From the NCBI RefSeq assembly GCF_902459585.1, contig NZ_CABPSC010000008.1:157792-221791 (forward strand): DNA of 64,000 nucleotides. Reading direction: 5' to 3'. A model generated the notes under the pieces. The model searched no databases. It was not told the DNA's origin and saw only the letters and a program-made list of their open reading frames with translations. Origin of the DNA: Pandoraea nosoerga. GTDB lineage: Bacteria; Pseudomonadota; Gammaproteobacteria; Burkholderiales; Burkholderiaceae. Below, in pieces: positions 7,441 to 17,974 of the stretch. Made by a program: the position numbers and the translations under genes. Each line of letters starts with the position of its first letter. Position 1 is the stretch's first letter.

Positions 7441-9348
7441 ATGATTTCGGTACGTTTGCCTGACGGTTCGCAACGCCAGTACGAAGCCCCGCTCACGGTG
7501 GCGCAAGTCGCCGGCTCGATCGGCACGGGGTTGGCCAAGGCCGCACTCGCCGGCCGCGTCGACGGCAAGCTGGTCGATACGTCCTATCTGATCGATCGCG
7601 ACGTGAGTCTCGCTATCGTCACGGACAAGGACGCCGACGGTCTCGACATCATTCGTCACTCCACGGCGCACTTGCTCGCCTATGCCGTCAAGGAGCTGTT
7701 CCCGGAGGCGCAGGTCACGATCGGCCCTGTGATCGAGAACGGTTTCTATTACGACTTCTCGTTTCACCGCCCGTTCACGCCGGAAGACCTCGAAGCCATC
7801 GAGAAGAAGATGCACGAACTGGCGAAGAAGGATGAGCCGGTCACGCGCGAAGTGCTCTCGCGCGACGACGCCGTGCGCCTGTTCCTGTCGATGGGCGAGA
7901 AGTACAAGGCGGAAATCATCCAGTCGATTCCCGCCAACGAAGAGATTGGCCTGTACCGCGAAGGCAAGTTCGTCGATCTTTGCCGGGGCCCGCACGTCCC
8001 GTCGACGGGCAAGCTCAAGGTTTTCAAGCTGATGAAGGTGGCCGGCGCCTACTGGCGCGGCGACGCGAAGAACGAACAGCTCCAGCGCATCTACGGCACG
8101 GCCTGGACGAAGAAGGAAGATCAGGACGCTTATCTGCATATGCTCGAGGAAGCCGAGAAGCGCGATCACCGCAAGCTCGGCCGCGCACTCGACCTGTTCC
8201 ATATGCAGGAAGAGGCGCCGGGTCTCATCTTTTGGCACCCGAAGGGCTGGACGCTCTGGCAGCAGATCGAGCAGTACATGCGCCGCGTCTACCGCAACAA
8301 CGGCTACCAGGAAGTGAAAGGGCCGCAGATCCTCGATCGCTCGCTGTGGGAGAAGTCGGGCCATTGGCAGAACTACAAGGACAACATGTTCACGACGGAG
8401 TCGGAAAACCGCGCCTATGCGCTCAAGCCGATGAACTGTCCCGGCCACGTCCTGATTTTCAATTCGGCGCTTCACAGCTACCGCGACCTGCCGCTGCGCT
8501 ACGGCGAATTCGGTCAGTGCCACCGCAATGAGCCGTCGGGGGGCCTGCACGGGCTGATGCGCGTTCGTGGCTTCACGCAGGACGATGGCCACATCTTCTG
8601 TACGGAAGACCAGATTCTCGAGGAGTGCGTGAACTACACGGCGCTGTTGCATGCCGTGTACAAGGATTTCGGCTTCACGGACATGATCTACAAGGTGGCC
8701 ACGCGTCCGGAGCACCGAGTCGGTTCCGATGAAAACTGGGACAAGGCCGAGTTTGCGCTGATGGAATCGCTGCGCCGTTCGGGCTGTGAGTTCGAGATCG
8801 CCGAAGGCGACGGGGCGTTTTACGGTCCGAAGATCGAGTACACGCTGAAAGACGCCCTCGGTCGCCAGTGGCAGTGCGGCACGATGCAGGTCGATTTCTC
8901 GATGCCCGAGCGCCTCGACGCCGAATATGTGGCCGAAGACAACAGCCGCAAGCGCCCGGTCATGCTGCACCGCGCCATCCTGGGCTCGTTGGAGCGGTTT
9001 ATCGGGATTCTGATCGAGCACCATGCTGGTGCAATGCCCGCCTGGCTGGCGCCGGAGCAGGTAATCGTGATGAATGTGTCCGAAAAAACGGCCGATTACG
9101 CCCAGGAAGTGACGAAAAAGTTGAAAGAACAAGGGCTTAGGGCTCGGAGCGATTTGCGCAACGAGAAAATTAGCTATAAAATACGCGAGCACTCCTTGCA
9201 GAAAGTTCCTTATCTGGTTGTGGTGGGGGACAAGGAGCAGGAGGCGAATACGGTAGCCGTGCGTGCCCGTGGCGGCGTGGATCTGGGCGTTATGCCCGTT
9301 GACGCGCTCATCGAACGCCTTGCGCAAGAGTGCGCATCGTTCCAATAA
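7441..9348 (+). CDS. thrS: Threonyl-tRNA synthetase
   Basis: The 635-residue enzyme has an N-terminal TGS domain ([10 protein letters not shown] to about residue 60), the editing/SAD domain with [11 protein letters not shown], the class II core with MNCPGH, motif 2 ([17 protein letters not shown]) and motif 3 ([19 protein letters not shown]), and the C-terminal anticodon-binding domain. It charges tRNA-Thr in the cytoplasm. A GGGAG ribosome site precedes the ATG. It is the first gene of the thrS-infC-rpmI-rplT-pheST group and is probably controlled by the attenuator just upstream. Confidence 0.98.
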   Translation: MISVRLPDGSQRQYEAPLTVAQVAGSIGTGLAKAALAGRVDGKLVDTSYLIDRDVSLAIVTDKDADGLDIIRHSTAHLLAYAVKELFPEAQVTIGPVIENGFYYDFSFHRPFTPEDLEAIEKKMHELAKKDEPVTREVLSRDDAVRLFLSMGEKYKAEIIQSIPANEEIGLYREGKFVDLCRGPHVPSTGKLKVFKLMKVAGAYWRGDAKNEQLQRIYGTAWTKKEDQDAYLHMLEEAEKRDHRKLGRALDLFHMQEEAPGLIFWHPKGWTLWQQIEQYMRRVYRNNGYQEVKGPQILDRSLWEKSGHWQNYKDNMFTTESENRAYALKPMNCPGHVLIFNSALHSYRDLPLRYGEFGQCHRNEPSGGLHGLMRVRGFTQDDGHIFCTEDQILEECVNYTALLHAVYKDFGFTDMIYKVATRPEHRVGSDENWDKAEFALMESLRRSGCEFEIAEGDGAFYGPKIEYTLKDALGRQWQCGTMQVDFSMPERLDAEYVAEDNSRKRPVMLHRAILGSLERFIGILIEHHAGAMPAWLAPEQVIVMNVSEKTADYAQEVTKKLKEQGLRARSDLRNEKISYKIREHSLQKVPYLVVVGDKEQEANTVAVRARGGVDLGVMPVDALIERLAQECASFQ

Positions 9349-9400
9349 CGCCTGTCGGACAGCGCGGCTAAATTTTTGACTTTTTTCGAGGATAAGCAAC

Positions 9401-9919
9401 ATCGCTACCGATAAGTCGCATCGCATCAACGGCGAAATTACTGCGCCCGAAGTGCGTCTAACCGGGGTCGACGGTGAGCAGCTCGGCATCGTGAAACTTG
9501 CCGAGGCTTTCCGTCTGTCCGAAGAAGCTGACGTCGATCTGGTGGAAATCGCGCCGCAGGCGCAGCCGCCGGTGTGCCGCCTGATGGACTACGGCAAGTT
9601 CAAGTATCAGGAACAGAAGAAAGCGCACGAGAACAAGCTGAAACAGAAGGTTGTTCAGATCAAGGAAGTCAAGTTCCGGCCTGGCACCGACGACGGCGAC
9701 TACAACGTCAAGTTGCGCAATCTGAAGCGGTTCCTCGAAGACGGCGACAAGACCAAGATCACGCTGCGTTTCCGCGGCCGTGAGATGGCTCACCAGGAAA
9801 TCGGCGCCCGAATGCTGGAACGCCTGAAGACTGATCTCGAAGAGTTCGGTCAGCCGGAACAGATGCCGAAGATGGAAGGCCGCCAGATGATCATGGTCAT
9901 CGCGCCGAAGAAGAAGTAA
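9401..9919 (+). CDS. infC: Translation initiation factor IF-3 (ATC start codon)
   Basis: Family alignment places the start at the rare codon ATC (9401-9403), giving 172 residues beginning (M)[19 protein letters not shown]; a GAGGAT ribosome site lies 7 bp upstream. An inner GTG (9452) would remove the conserved N-terminal RINGEI segment. The N-domain ([32 protein letters not shown]) and the C-domain ([30 protein letters not shown]) are intact. A non-AUG start allows IF3 to repress its own translation, because IF3 discriminates against such codons. It lies 52 bp after thrS. Confidence 0.95.
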   Translation: MATDKSHRINGEITAPEVRLTGVDGEQLGIVKLAEAFRLSEEADVDLVEIAPQAQPPVCRLMDYGKFKYQEQKKAHENKLKQKVVQIKEVKFRPGTDDGDYNVKLRNLKRFLEDGDKTKITLRFRGREMAHQEIGARMLERLKTDLEEFGQPEQMPKMEGRQMIMVIAPKKK

Positions 9920-10096
9920 TGCCGCGGCGGTGTCGAACGACGCCGCCGGGCAGCAAGGAATTGCCGTCGCGTCCCGCGAGGGGGCGGCAGCGATACAGGG
10001 TGCGGTTCGGCCCTGAATATAAGTGATCCCAGGTCCTGCAAGGGGCGCGATTTTGGCGCCACACCTGCGATCATGTTAAAAACCTCGGAGTTTTTC

Positions 10097-10294
10097 ATGC
10101 CCAAGATGAAAACCAAGAGCGGTGCCAAGAAGCGCTTTCGCGTGCGTCCTGGCGGTACCGTCAAGCGTGGTCAGGCCTTCAAGCGTCACATTCTGACGAA
10201 GAAGACCACCAAGAATAAGCGTCACCTGCGCGGTGCCGTCGGCGTTCACGAGTCTGATCTGAACTCCGTGCGTGCAATGCTGCCCTTCGCTTAA
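10097..10294 (+). CDS. rpmI: 50S ribosomal protein L35
   Basis: The 65-residue basic protein begins [14 protein letters not shown] and ends RAMLPFA, matching L35 along its whole length. An upstream in-frame ATG at 10073 would add eight residues not found in the family; the CTCGGAG tract before 10097 supports the later start. It is followed by rplT after 25 bp in the conserved IF3-L35-L20 order. Confidence 0.97.
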   Translation: MPKMKTKSGAKKRFRVRPGGTVKRGQAFKRHILTKKTTKNKRHLRGAVGVHESDLNSVRAMLPFA

Positions 10295-10319
10295 ACCCCG
10301 ACTTAGATAGGAGAGAAAC

Positions 10320-10679
10320 ATGCCTCGAGTCAAACGTGGGGTCACCGCACGGGCCCGCCATAAGAAAGTCATCGCTGCAGCCAAGGGTTTCCGCGGCCGT
10401 CGCAATAACGTCTTCCGCATCGCCAAGCAAGCGGTCATGCGCGCCGGGCAATACGCCTATCGCGATCGCCGCAACAAGAAGCGCGTGTTCCGCGCCTTGT
10501 GGATTGCGCGTATCAATGCAGGTGTGCGTCAGCACGGCATGACCTACAGCGTGTTCATCGCTGGTCTGAAGAAGGCCTCGATCGAACTCGACCGCAAGGT
10601 GCTGTCCGACATGGCCATCAACGACAAGCCGGCGTTTGCCGCGATTGTCGCCCAGGTGAAAGCCGCCGTCGCAGCCTGA
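10320..10679 (+). CDS. rplT: 50S ribosomal protein L20
   Basis: The 119-residue protein starts [20 protein letters not shown] and contains the [20 protein letters not shown] and [20 protein letters not shown] blocks of L20. It binds 23S rRNA early in large-subunit assembly, and in enterobacteria it represses rpmI-rplT translation. A GGAGAG ribosome site precedes the ATG. A strong terminator follows about 50 bp downstream. Confidence 0.98.
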   Translation: MPRVKRGVTARARHKKVIAAAKGFRGRRNNVFRIAKQAVMRAGQYAYRDRRNKKRVFRALWIARINAGVRQHGMTYSVFIAGLKKASIELDRKVLSDMAINDKPAFAAIVAQVKAAVAA

Positions 10680-10727
10680 AGCTGTCATTAGCGTATAGCG
10701 CGTTTTACCGCGCGCCATTCGCCAGGA

Positions 10728-10759
10728 GGGGGCTCTCATCGGAGCCCCCTTTTGTTTTT
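10728..10759 (+). terminator. Intrinsic terminator between rplT and pheS
   Basis: GGGGGCTC (10728-10735), loop TCATCG and GAGCCCCC (10742-10749) are followed by TTTTGTTTTT. It separates the L35/L20 part from pheST, or acts as an attenuator for it. Unlike E. coli pheM, no convincing Phe-rich leader peptide with its own start was found before it. Confidence 0.85.
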
Positions 10760-10791
10760 CGCTGGTCTTTTCGCTAGCTTTTTCGCTTGTA
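10756..10791. repeat. 12-bp direct repeat x3 (TTTTCGCT-N4)
   Basis: TTTTCGCTGG, TTTTCGCTAG and TTTTCGCTTG recur at exactly 12-bp spacing (10756, 10768, 10780). The first copy overlaps the T-tract of the terminator before pheS. Confidence 0.75.
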
Positions 10792-10831
10792 CACGCGGCC
10801 GTTCGGACCGCCCAACTTGAGCCTGTAGCAT

Positions 10832-11845
10832 ATGGATCTGGAACTTATCGTCAGCGAAGCGCAGCGTGCATTCGCCGCCGCTCCCGACGCCGCCGCGCTG
10901 GAAAACGAGAAAGCGCGCTTTCTCGGCAAGACCGGCCAACTGACCGAGTTGCTCAAGGGCCTCGGCAAGCTCGATCCCGACGCGCGCAAGAGCGAAGGCG
11001 CGCGGATCAATGCGGCCAAGCAACAGATCGAAGGCGCTCTGCAGGCGCGCCGCCAGGCCATGGCCGATGCGCTGCTCGACGCGCGTCTGTCCGCCGAGGC
11101 CATCGACGTCACGCTGCCTGGCCGCGGCCTGGGCACTGGCAGCCTGCACCCCGTGCTCACCACCTGGGAGCGCGTTGAACAGATTTTCCGCTCCATCGGA
11201 TTCGACGTGGCCGACGGCCCCGAAATCGAAACCGACTGGTTCAACTTCACGGCGCTGAACAGCCCCGAGAATCACCCGGCGCGCTCGATGCAGGACACGT
11301 TCTACGTCGAGGGCAATGACGACGCCGGCAAGCCGCTGCTGTTGCGCACGCACACCAGCCCGATGCAGGTGCGCTACGCGCGCATGAACAAGCCGCCGAT
11401 CAAGGTGATTGCGCCGGGGCGCACGTACCGCGTGGATTCCGACGCCACGCACTCGCCGATGTTCCATCAGGTCGAGGGCCTGTGGATCGCCGAAGACATC
11501 AGCTTCGCCGACCTCAAGGGCGTGTACACCGACTTCCTGCGCAAGTTCTTCGAGCGCGACGACATTCAGGTGCGCTTTCGCCCGTCGTACTTCCCGTTCA
11601 CGGAACCGTCCGCCGAGATCGACATGCAGTTCGAGACCGGCAAGAACGCCGGCAAGTGGCTCGAAATCTCGGGCTCGGGGCAGGTGCATCCGAGCGTCGT
11701 TCGCAACATGGGGCTCGACCCCGAGCGCTACATCGGCTTCGCGTTCGGCTCGGGCCTGGAGCGCCTGACGATGCTGCGCTACGGCGTCCAGGATCTGCGC
11801 CTGTTCTACGAGAACGACCTGCGCTTCCTGCGCCAATTCATGTAA
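10832..11845 (+). CDS. pheS: Phenylalanyl-tRNA synthetase alpha subunit
   Basis: The 337-residue protein has the N-terminal coiled-coil arm (about residues 1-85, with [10 protein letters not shown]-like sequence), then the catalytic core with [11 protein letters not shown], the [14 protein letters not shown] motif, [15 protein letters not shown], the [10 protein letters not shown] block and the C-terminal [19 protein letters not shown] motif 3. It carries the active site of the (alpha-beta)2 enzyme. PheT follows after 84 bp. Confidence 0.98.
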   Translation: MDLELIVSEAQRAFAAAPDAAALENEKARFLGKTGQLTELLKGLGKLDPDARKSEGARINAAKQQIEGALQARRQAMADALLDARLSAEAIDVTLPGRGLGTGSLHPVLTTWERVEQIFRSIGFDVADGPEIETDWFNFTALNSPENHPARSMQDTFYVEGNDDAGKPLLLRTHTSPMQVRYARMNKPPIKVIAPGRTYRVDSDATHSPMFHQVEGLWIAEDISFADLKGVYTDFLRKFFERDDIQVRFRPSYFPFTEPSAEIDMQFETGKNAGKWLEISGSGQVHPSVVRNMGLDPERYIGFAFGSGLERLTMLRYGVQDLRLFYENDLRFLRQFM

Positions 11846-11929
11846 TCGATGCCGAGAGCCCCGTCTGGCGCGCGAAGTCGCTGCCGCCGGGCTTCGGAAG
11901 TGAAGACTTAACTGCGAGCGAACTGATCC

Positions 11930-14368
11930 ATGCAATTCTCTGAATCGTGGCTGCGTACCCTGGTCGACCCGGATTTGTCGACGCACGCGCTGGCGCACGC
12001 CCTGACCATGTCCGGGCTCGAAGTCGAGGAAACCAATCCGGTCGCCCCGCCGTTTACCGGTGTGGTCGTGGCGAAGGTGCTCGAAGTCGCCCGTCATCCG
12101 GATGCCGACCGTCTGAACGTTTGCCAGGTCGATGCCGGCACCGGCGAGACGCTCACCATCGTGTGCGGCGCGCCGAACGTCGCACCGGGCATCAAGGTGC
12201 CATGCGCGACGGTGGGGGCGGCACTGCCGCCGGCCGAAGCAGGGGGGGCGCCGTTCCAGATCAAGGTTGGCAAGCTGCGCGGCGTGCAGAGCTTCGGCAT
12301 GCTGTGCTCGGCACGCGAGCTCAAGCTCTCGGACGACCACGCCGGCCTGCTGATCCTGCCGGAAGACGCACCGGTTGGCATGAACATCCGCGAGTACCTG
12401 GACCTGGATGACACCGTGTTCGTCGTCAAGCTCACGCCGAACAAGGCCGACTGCCTCTCGCTGCTGGGTGTCGCGCGCGAGGTCGCAGCCATTACCGGCG
12501 CGCCGCTCAAGGACTTGCCGGGGCAGGGCGCCCAGCCGGCCACGATCGCCGACAAGCTGCCGGTGCGCATCAGCTCGCCGGAAGGTTGCGGACGCTTTGG
12601 CGGCCGTATCATCCGCAACGTCAATGCTGCGGCGCCGTCGCCGCGCTGGATGGTGGAACGTCTGGAACGCGCCGGCCAGCGCAGCATCTCGGCGCTCGTC
12701 GACATCACCAACTACGTGATGCTCGAGCTTGGGCAGCCGCTGCACGTCTACGATCTGAACCGCCTGCAGGGCGGGATCGACGTGCGTTTCGGCCGCGCCG
12801 GCGAAACGCTCAAGCTGCTCAACGAGCAGACCGTGACGCTCGACGAGAGCGTGCTCGCCATCACCGACGCGAGCGGTCCTATCGGGCTGGCGGGCATCAT
12901 GGGCGGCGACTCCACCAAGGCCGGTCTCGAGACGCGGAACATCTTCCTCGAAGGCGCCTTCTTCTACCCGCAAGCCATTCAGGGCCGCGCGCGCAAGTAC
13001 AACTTCTCGAGCGACGCATCGCATCGCTTCGAGCGCGGCGTGGATTTCGCCGGCAACGTGCGTGCGCTCGAGCGCGCCACGCAGTTGGTGCTCGAGATTT
13101 GCGGCGGCGAGGCCGGCCCGCTTGACGACATCGTCGCGAAGCTGCCCGAGCGCCGGCCGGTGAAGATGCGCGTGGCCCGTGCCGTCAAGATTTTGGGTGT
13201 GCCGGTGACCGAGCAGGAGATGGGCGCCATTTTCACGCGTCTGGGCCTGCCGTTCACGCTGCACAACGGCGTATTCGAAGTGACGCCGCCGTCGTACCGC
13301 TTCGACATCGAGATCGAAGAGGATCTGATCGAAGAGGTCGCGCGCATCTACGGTTTCGACCGCATTCCGGCCAATCCGCCGGTGGCGGCGAGCGAAATGC
13401 GTCCGACGCAGGAAGGTCGTCGCTCGCAGCACGCCGTGCGTCACGCGATTGCCGCACGCGACTATCACGAGACGGTCGGCTTCAGCTTCGTCGACGTCGA
13501 ATGGGAGGCCGATTTCGCCGGCAACGACAACCCGATCAAGCTGCTCAACCCGATCGCCAGCCACCTCGCGGTAATGCGCTCGACGCTCATCGGCAGCCTG
13601 ATCGCCACAACGCGCTACAACCTGAACCGCAAGGCCTCGCGCGTGCGTGTGTTCGAGATCGGCCGCACCTATCACCGTGACAACACGGTGGCGTCGGGCG
13701 AGCTGAGCGTGGGCGGCTACCGCCAGCCGGTTACGGTGGCGGCGCTCGCCTACGGCCCGGTGCTCGAGGAGCAGTGGGGCGCACCCACGCGTCAGGTCGA
13801 CTTCTTCGACGTGAAGGGTGACCTCGAGGCGCTGCTGGCCCCGCGCACGGCCCGCTTCGTGAAGGCCGAGCATCCGGCGCTGCACCCGGGGCGCAGCGCG
13901 GCCATCGAGGTCGATGGCAAGCGCGTCGGTTTCATCGGCGAACTGCACCCGCGCTGGCAGCAGAAATATGACCTGCCGCACGCGCCGGTCCTCTTCGAGA
14001 TCGAAGCGCAGGCACTGTTCGTGCGCGACGTGGCGAGCTACGAGGAAATCTCGAAATTCCCGCCCGTCACGCGCGACATTGCGCTGGTGGTCGATCAGGC
14101 GCAGCCGGTGCAGGGGCTGCTCGACGCGATGCTGGCCGCGCGCCACGACGACCCGGTGTGCAGCGTGGTGCAATCGGTGCGTCTGTTCGACGAGTTCCGA
14201 CCGAAGGCCGGCGCCGCGTCGGGCTCGCTTGGTGCCGAGGACAAAAGCGTGGCGTTTCGTGTTACTCTGCAAGACCCCTCGGGTACGTTGCAGGACGAAA
14301 CGGTCCAGGGCGCCATTAACGCGCTGGTGCAGCGAGTGGAAGCGTTCGGCGCACGTTTGCGCGCGTAA
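11930..14368 (+). CDS. pheT: Phenylalanyl-tRNA synthetase beta subunit
   Basis: The 812-residue beta subunit contains the N-terminal tRNA-binding EMAP-like domain ([21 protein letters not shown]), B3/B4 editing domain ([34 protein letters not shown]), B5 ([20 protein letters not shown]), the core-like domain and the C-terminal ferredoxin-fold anticodon-binding domain ([16 protein letters not shown]). It binds tRNA-Phe and removes mischarged tyrosine. The order pheS-pheT-ihfA is conserved in proteobacteria. Confidence 0.98.
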   Translation: MQFSESWLRTLVDPDLSTHALAHALTMSGLEVEETNPVAPPFTGVVVAKVLEVARHPDADRLNVCQVDAGTGETLTIVCGAPNVAPGIKVPCATVGAALPPAEAGGAPFQIKVGKLRGVQSFGMLCSARELKLSDDHAGLLILPEDAPVGMNIREYLDLDDTVFVVKLTPNKADCLSLLGVAREVAAITGAPLKDLPGQGAQPATIADKLPVRISSPEGCGRFGGRIIRNVNAAAPSPRWMVERLERAGQRSISALVDITNYVMLELGQPLHVYDLNRLQGGIDVRFGRAGETLKLLNEQTVTLDESVLAITDASGPIGLAGIMGGDSTKAGLETRNIFLEGAFFYPQAIQGRARKYNFSSDASHRFERGVDFAGNVRALERATQLVLEICGGEAGPLDDIVAKLPERRPVKMRVARAVKILGVPVTEQEMGAIFTRLGLPFTLHNGVFEVTPPSYRFDIEIEEDLIEEVARIYGFDRIPANPPVAASEMRPTQEGRRSQHAVRHAIAARDYHETVGFSFVDVEWEADFAGNDNPIKLLNPIASHLAVMRSTLIGSLIATTRYNLNRKASRVRVFEIGRTYHRDNTVASGELSVGGYRQPVTVAALAYGPVLEEQWGAPTRQVDFFDVKGDLEALLAPRTARFVKAEHPALHPGRSAAIEVDGKRVGFIGELHPRWQQKYDLPHAPVLFEIEAQALFVRDVASYEEISKFPPVTRDIALVVDQAQPVQGLLDAMLAARHDDPVCSVVQSVRLFDEFRPKAGAASGSLGAEDKSVAFRVTLQDPSGTLQDETVQGAINALVQRVEAFGARLRA

Positions 14369-14430
14369 AGCTCAGTAGAAGTCTGGTTGCGAGTGAGTTA
14401 TCGCACTGTCATTGCCATCGCGTGGGACGT

Positions 14431-14823
14431 ATGAACGAAATGAATCCTGGTGAATTTGAAGCCATGCTCGCGGCGCAACGTATCGCGCTGGGCCGAAGCG
14501 AAGTCAACGATGTCGCGACCGAAGCACCGACGCTGACCAAGGCCGAACTGGCCGAACTGCTGTTCGAGCACGTCGGCCTGAACAAGCGCGAAGCGAAGGA
14601 TATGGTCGAGGCGTTCTTCGAATCGATCCGCGACGCACTGGAGTCGGGCGACAGCGTCAAGCTCTCCGGCTTCGGCAACTTCCAGTTGCGCGACAAGCCG
14701 CAGCGGCCGGGCCGGAACCCCAAGACCGGCGAGGCCATTCCGATTGCCGCACGTCGCGTCGTCACTTTCCACGCCAGCCAGAAGCTCAAGTCGATGGTCG
14801 AATCTGGCTTGCTGAGCAAGTAA
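14431..14823 (+). CDS. ihfA: Integration host factor alpha subunit
   Basis: The 130-residue protein holds the complete HU/IHF fold: [30 protein letters not shown], the [11 protein letters not shown] beta arm base and the [20 protein letters not shown] arm with the intercalating proline. It has about 30 more N-terminal residues than E. coli IhfA (99 aa), as is usual in Burkholderiaceae. A GTG at 14422 and an ATG at 14440 are alternative starts. With IhfB it bends DNA in promoters, recombination and replication. A terminator follows directly. Confidence 0.95.
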   Translation: MNEMNPGEFEAMLAAQRIALGRSEVNDVATEAPTLTKAELAELLFEHVGLNKREAKDMVEAFFESIRDALESGDSVKLSGFGNFQLRDKPQRPGRNPKTGEAIPIAARRVVTFHASQKLKSMVESGLLSK

Positions 14824-14829
14824 GTCGTC

Positions 14830-14865
14830 ACGGCCGCCGCATTCTGTGGCGGCCGTCGGTTTTTT
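14830..14865 (+). terminator. Intrinsic terminator after ihfA
   Basis: ACGGCCGCC (14830-14838) and GGCGGCCGT (14848-14856) form a 9-bp stem with a 9-nt loop, followed by CGG and T6. Confidence 0.85.
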
Positions 14866-14906
14866 CGTCCGCAATTTAACCGTCATCCCATTCCGCTCGC
14901 GCTGCG

Positions 14907-15323
14907 ATGGATCACGTTGCCTTGCCGCCGATTCCCGCCAAGCGTTACTTCACCATCGGTGAGGTGAGTGAACTGTGTGGCGTCAAGCCCCACGTACTGC
15001 GCTATTGGGAGCAGGAGTTCACGCAACTTCGCCCGGTCAAGCGGCGCGGCAACCGGCGGTACTACCAACACCACGAAGTCCTGTTGATCCGGCGAATCCG
15101 GGAGTTGCTCTATGAGCAGGGCTTCACCATCAACGGGGCGCGTAACCGGCTCGAAGCCGATGCGCCGCGCGGCGGGCGCACCGCGAGCGGCGCCGCCGCC
15201 GGCGTGACAAGCGCGCGGGCCGACGCGCCCGACACGCCTGCCGCGCCTGACGTGGCCTCTCGGTTCGACCTGGCCGATCTACGCCGCGGTCTCGAGGCCG
15301 TCATCGAGCTGCTGAAGTCCTGA
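14907..15323 (+). CDS. MerR-family transcriptional regulator
   Basis: The 138-residue protein has the MerR winged-helix domain at residues 14-85 (YFTIGEVSELCGVKPHVLRYWE, QLRPVKRRGNRRYYQHHEVLLIRRIRELLYEQGFTINGARNRL). The rest is an Ala-rich linker and a short C-terminal helix (FDLADLRRGLEAVIELLKS) rather than a metal-binding loop, so it is not a classical metal sensor. It is the MerR-like protein that follows ihfA in many beta- and gammaproteobacteria. Its target is not known to me. Confidence 0.9.
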   Translation: MDHVALPPIPAKRYFTIGEVSELCGVKPHVLRYWEQEFTQLRPVKRRGNRRYYQHHEVLLIRRIRELLYEQGFTINGARNRLEADAPRGGRTASGAAAGVTSARADAPDTPAAPDVASRFDLADLRRGLEAVIELLKS

Positions 15324-15703
15324 CCGCGCGCTGCCCGACGCCCTCCCGGGGCCGCCGCAGACGCCTCCGGGATTCTCCCGATGTGGCGGCGCCTGAAACT
15401 TCCGTAATCCGACGTATGACACCTCATCCGGTGGGATGGCGCTCGTCTGCCGCATGGAGATGGCGAGCGGGACGCCAGGTCAGTAGCAAGGAAGGGCGAA
15501 TACGACGAAGCGCCCGAGGGCCCTGCAACACGCGCCGCGCCCGCCGATCGGGGACGCGCGGACGACTTCCGGGGCTGGCGGGATTGTCTTACACTTGCCG
15601 CAAACAACGGTGTCCGGCAGTGGCGCCTCCTGGATCCTCCTGACCACCGGGCCAATACCGACCTTATCGCGCAGTGGCGCGAAGGCTGAAAGGATCTCGA
15701 CCT
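15324..15703. other. Intergenic region between merR-like gene and GGDEF-EAL gene
   Basis: The 380 bp hold no convincing gene, tRNA or intrinsic terminator. In particular the tRNA-Pro often found after this merR gene in related genomes is absent here, and no c-di-GMP riboswitch pattern was recognised. A TTGTCTTACACTTG segment at about 15583 could be part of the promoter of the next gene. Confidence 0.5.
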
Positions 15704-17974
15704 ATGGCGCAACCGAGCACGACGGGAGCGCGACGCGGGCGTTGGGCCGCGTCTTACCGCTCTATCGTTGCCATACTGATTTTCGGTTTCCTGATCCTGG
15801 TCCTCGTATGGACGGCGGTGCTCTGGCGCGTGTCCATCGAGCACAAGGCCGTGCTGCGCGACACGGCCGCAGCGGCCTCGACGGTCGCCAGTGCGCTCGA
15901 GCAGCAGACACTGCGCGCCATCCGGCAAGTCGATCAGATCACCCGTTTCGTGAAGTACGAGTTCGAGCACGGCCGTCGGAACTTCGATCTGAAGGAGGCG
16001 CTGGCCGCGGGCGTCGTGCCCGAGCGCTTCATGGTGCTCGTCAGCATGGCGGACGCGAGCGGCAACGTGATTGCGGCGACGTTGCCCGGCGGGGCCGGCG
16101 TCAACATCGCAGACCGCGAGCACTTTCGCGTGCATGTGGAAGACGCCGGTGACCGTCTGTTCATCAGCCACCCGGTCTTCGGCCGCGTCTCGCGCAAGTG
16201 GGTGCTCCAGTTCACCCGGCGGCTCAACAACCTCGACGGCAGCTTTGGCGGCGTGGTCGTCGTCTCGCTCGAGCCGAGCTATTTCACGACGGACTTCTAC
16301 ACCAACGCCGTGCTGGGCCAGTATGGTCAGATCGCCGTCATTGCCGACGACGGCGCTTTACTGGCACGCAGCGCCGGGGCCGGCGTTGCCTACACCGGCA
16401 CCGGCGAGCTGCCGCCGTTCTCGGCCGATCAGCGCAGCTCGGGCGTGCAGCGCGACCCGATCGACGGCGTCGAGCGCATCGTGGCGTATCGTCACTTGCG
16501 CGATTACCCGCTGGCCGTACAGGTCGGCCTGTCGATGGACGAGGAGCTCGCCGAGTATCGCCATGTCGAGCGCGTCTATCTGACGATGGCGACCTTCGTG
16601 TCGGTTGCGCTCGTCGTCTTTTTCGGGCTCATCGCCTACCTGATGCAGCGGCTCATCGGTCGCGATCAGCAGCTCACCCGGCTCATCTCCTACGACCCGC
16701 TCACCGAACTCCCCAATCGTTACGCCTTCATGGAGGCGCTTCGCCGCGCGTTGAGCGACCCGGCGCAGCTCGGCAAGGTAGCGCTGCTGCACATGGATCT
16801 GGACAACTTCAAGAGCGTGAACGATACGCTCGGCCACACGCAGGGCGACGAGATCATCCGGCAAGTGGCTGAACGCTTCGCGGCGTGCATGCCGCCGTCG
16901 GCGACGCTCTCGCGCTTCGCGGGCGACGAGTTCACCGTGCTGCTCGAAGGCGAGGGCGTGCCGGAGCAGGCCGTGCCGCTCGGTGAGGCGATGCTCGCCT
17001 CGCTCAGGGCGCCGATGGTGGCGGGCGGCACCTCGTTCGCGTTGCATGCCAGCATCGGCGTGACGTTCTGGTCGAAGCCGGAAGAGACCGAGGCGGACCT
17101 CATCAGGAAGGCCGACCTGGCGCTCTACGCCGCCAAGGAAGCGGGCAAGAGCGTGGTGCGCGTGTATACGCAACAGATGACCTACCAGGCGCATCAGCTC
17201 GTGGTATGGGAGCGCGAGATGGAGCAGGCGCTCGCCAATGGCGAGTTCTTCCTCGCCTATCAGCCCATCGTGGCGTTGGAGACCGATTGCATATGCGGCA
17301 TGGAAGCGCTGATCCGCTGGCGGCATCCGCAGCGCGGCGTGCTCGCGGCGGGCGAATTCATCCCGTTGGCGGAGACGACCGGCCAGATCGTCGCGATCGG
17401 CGAGTTCGCGCTCACCCAGGCCTGCCGGCAACTCGCGGCGTGGCGCGGCACGCCGATGGCCTCGCTGCGGCTCGCGGTGAACGTCTCGTCGGTGCAGTTC
17501 TGGCGCGGCGACATCAGTGAACTGGTCGAGCGACTCATGAAGGAATACGGCGTCGAGCCGAATCGTCTCGAGCTGGAAATCACCGAGTCGGTCATGATCC
17601 GCAACCCGGCGCTCGTGGAAATGAAGATCCAGCAGTTCAAGCGTGCGGGCGTGCGCATCGCGCTCGATGACTTCGGCACCGGCTACTCGTCGCTGTCTTA
17701 CCTGACGCGCTTTCCCGTCGACACGCTGAAAGTCGACCGGTCGTTCGTCGAATCGATTCCGGATTCGTCGCGTTCGTGCCTCATGATCTCGAACATCGTG
17801 AACATTGCGCGTTCGCTGGGAATCGATCTGATTGTCGAGGGTGTCGAGAACGAGCGGCAACTCGAATGGCTGCGTCATTTCGTGCCGCTCTTTGCGCAAG
17901 GCTATCTGTTTTCCCGCCCGGTGGAAATGGAGCAGATGGAATCGGTAATCGAGCGTTTTGGAATTTGCCGGTAA
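15704..17974 (+). CDS. Membrane sensor c-di-GMP enzyme, dCache-like + GGDEF + EAL
   Basis: The 756-residue protein has a first membrane helix (about 17-40), a periplasmic dCache-like sensor (about 45-285), a second helix (about 290-315), a GGDEF domain and an EAL domain. The synthase signature reads AGDEF (406-410), a tolerated variant; its DLDNFKSVNDTLGH block is intact. The EAL motif EALIRW is at 534-539, with DDFGTGYSSLSYL and the QGYLFSRP end, so phosphodiesterase activity is likely. The ATG at 15704 has an AAAGGA site 9 bp upstream; a GTG at 15674 is less likely. Confidence 0.93.
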   Translation: MAQPSTTGARRGRWAASYRSIVAILIFGFLILVLVWTAVLWRVSIEHKAVLRDTAAAASTVASALEQQTLRAIRQVDQITRFVKYEFEHGRRNFDLKEALAAGVVPERFMVLVSMADASGNVIAATLPGGAGVNIADREHFRVHVEDAGDRLFISHPVFGRVSRKWVLQFTRRLNNLDGSFGGVVVVSLEPSYFTTDFYTNAVLGQYGQIAVIADDGALLARSAGAGVAYTGTGELPPFSADQRSSGVQRDPIDGVERIVAYRHLRDYPLAVQVGLSMDEELAEYRHVERVYLTMATFVSVALVVFFGLIAYLMQRLIGRDQQLTRLISYDPLTELPNRYAFMEALRRALSDPAQLGKVALLHMDLDNFKSVNDTLGHTQGDEIIRQVAERFAACMPPSATLSRFAGDEFTVLLEGEGVPEQAVPLGEAMLASLRAPMVAGGTSFALHASIGVTFWSKPEETEADLIRKADLALYAAKEAGKSVVRVYTQQMTYQAHQLVVWEREMEQALANGEFFLAYQPIVALETDCICGMEALIRWRHPQRGVLAAGEFIPLAETTGQIVAIGEFALTQACRQLAAWRGTPMASLRLAVNVSSVQFWRGDISELVERLMKEYGVEPNRLELEITESVMIRNPALVEMKIQQFKRAGVRIALDDFGTGYSSLSYLTRFPVDTLKVDRSFVESIPDSSRSCLMISNIVNIARSLGIDLIVEGVENERQLEWLRHFVPLFAQGYLFSRPVEMEQMESVIERFGICR

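Noticed and set aside
10680-10831. pheM-like Phe leader peptide before pheS
   Set aside because: A Phe-containing frame passes through the terminator region, but it lacks its own start and ribosome site, and no antiterminator pairing was found.
10736-14272. Very long open frame antisense to pheS and pheT
   Set aside because: It arises from the strong third-position GC bias of the real genes; the product is Arg/His-rich without any domain. Similar antisense frames over thrS, the PAS-PAS-GAF-GGDEF-EAL gene (22802-25426) and sucA (60660-63905) were rejected for the same reason.
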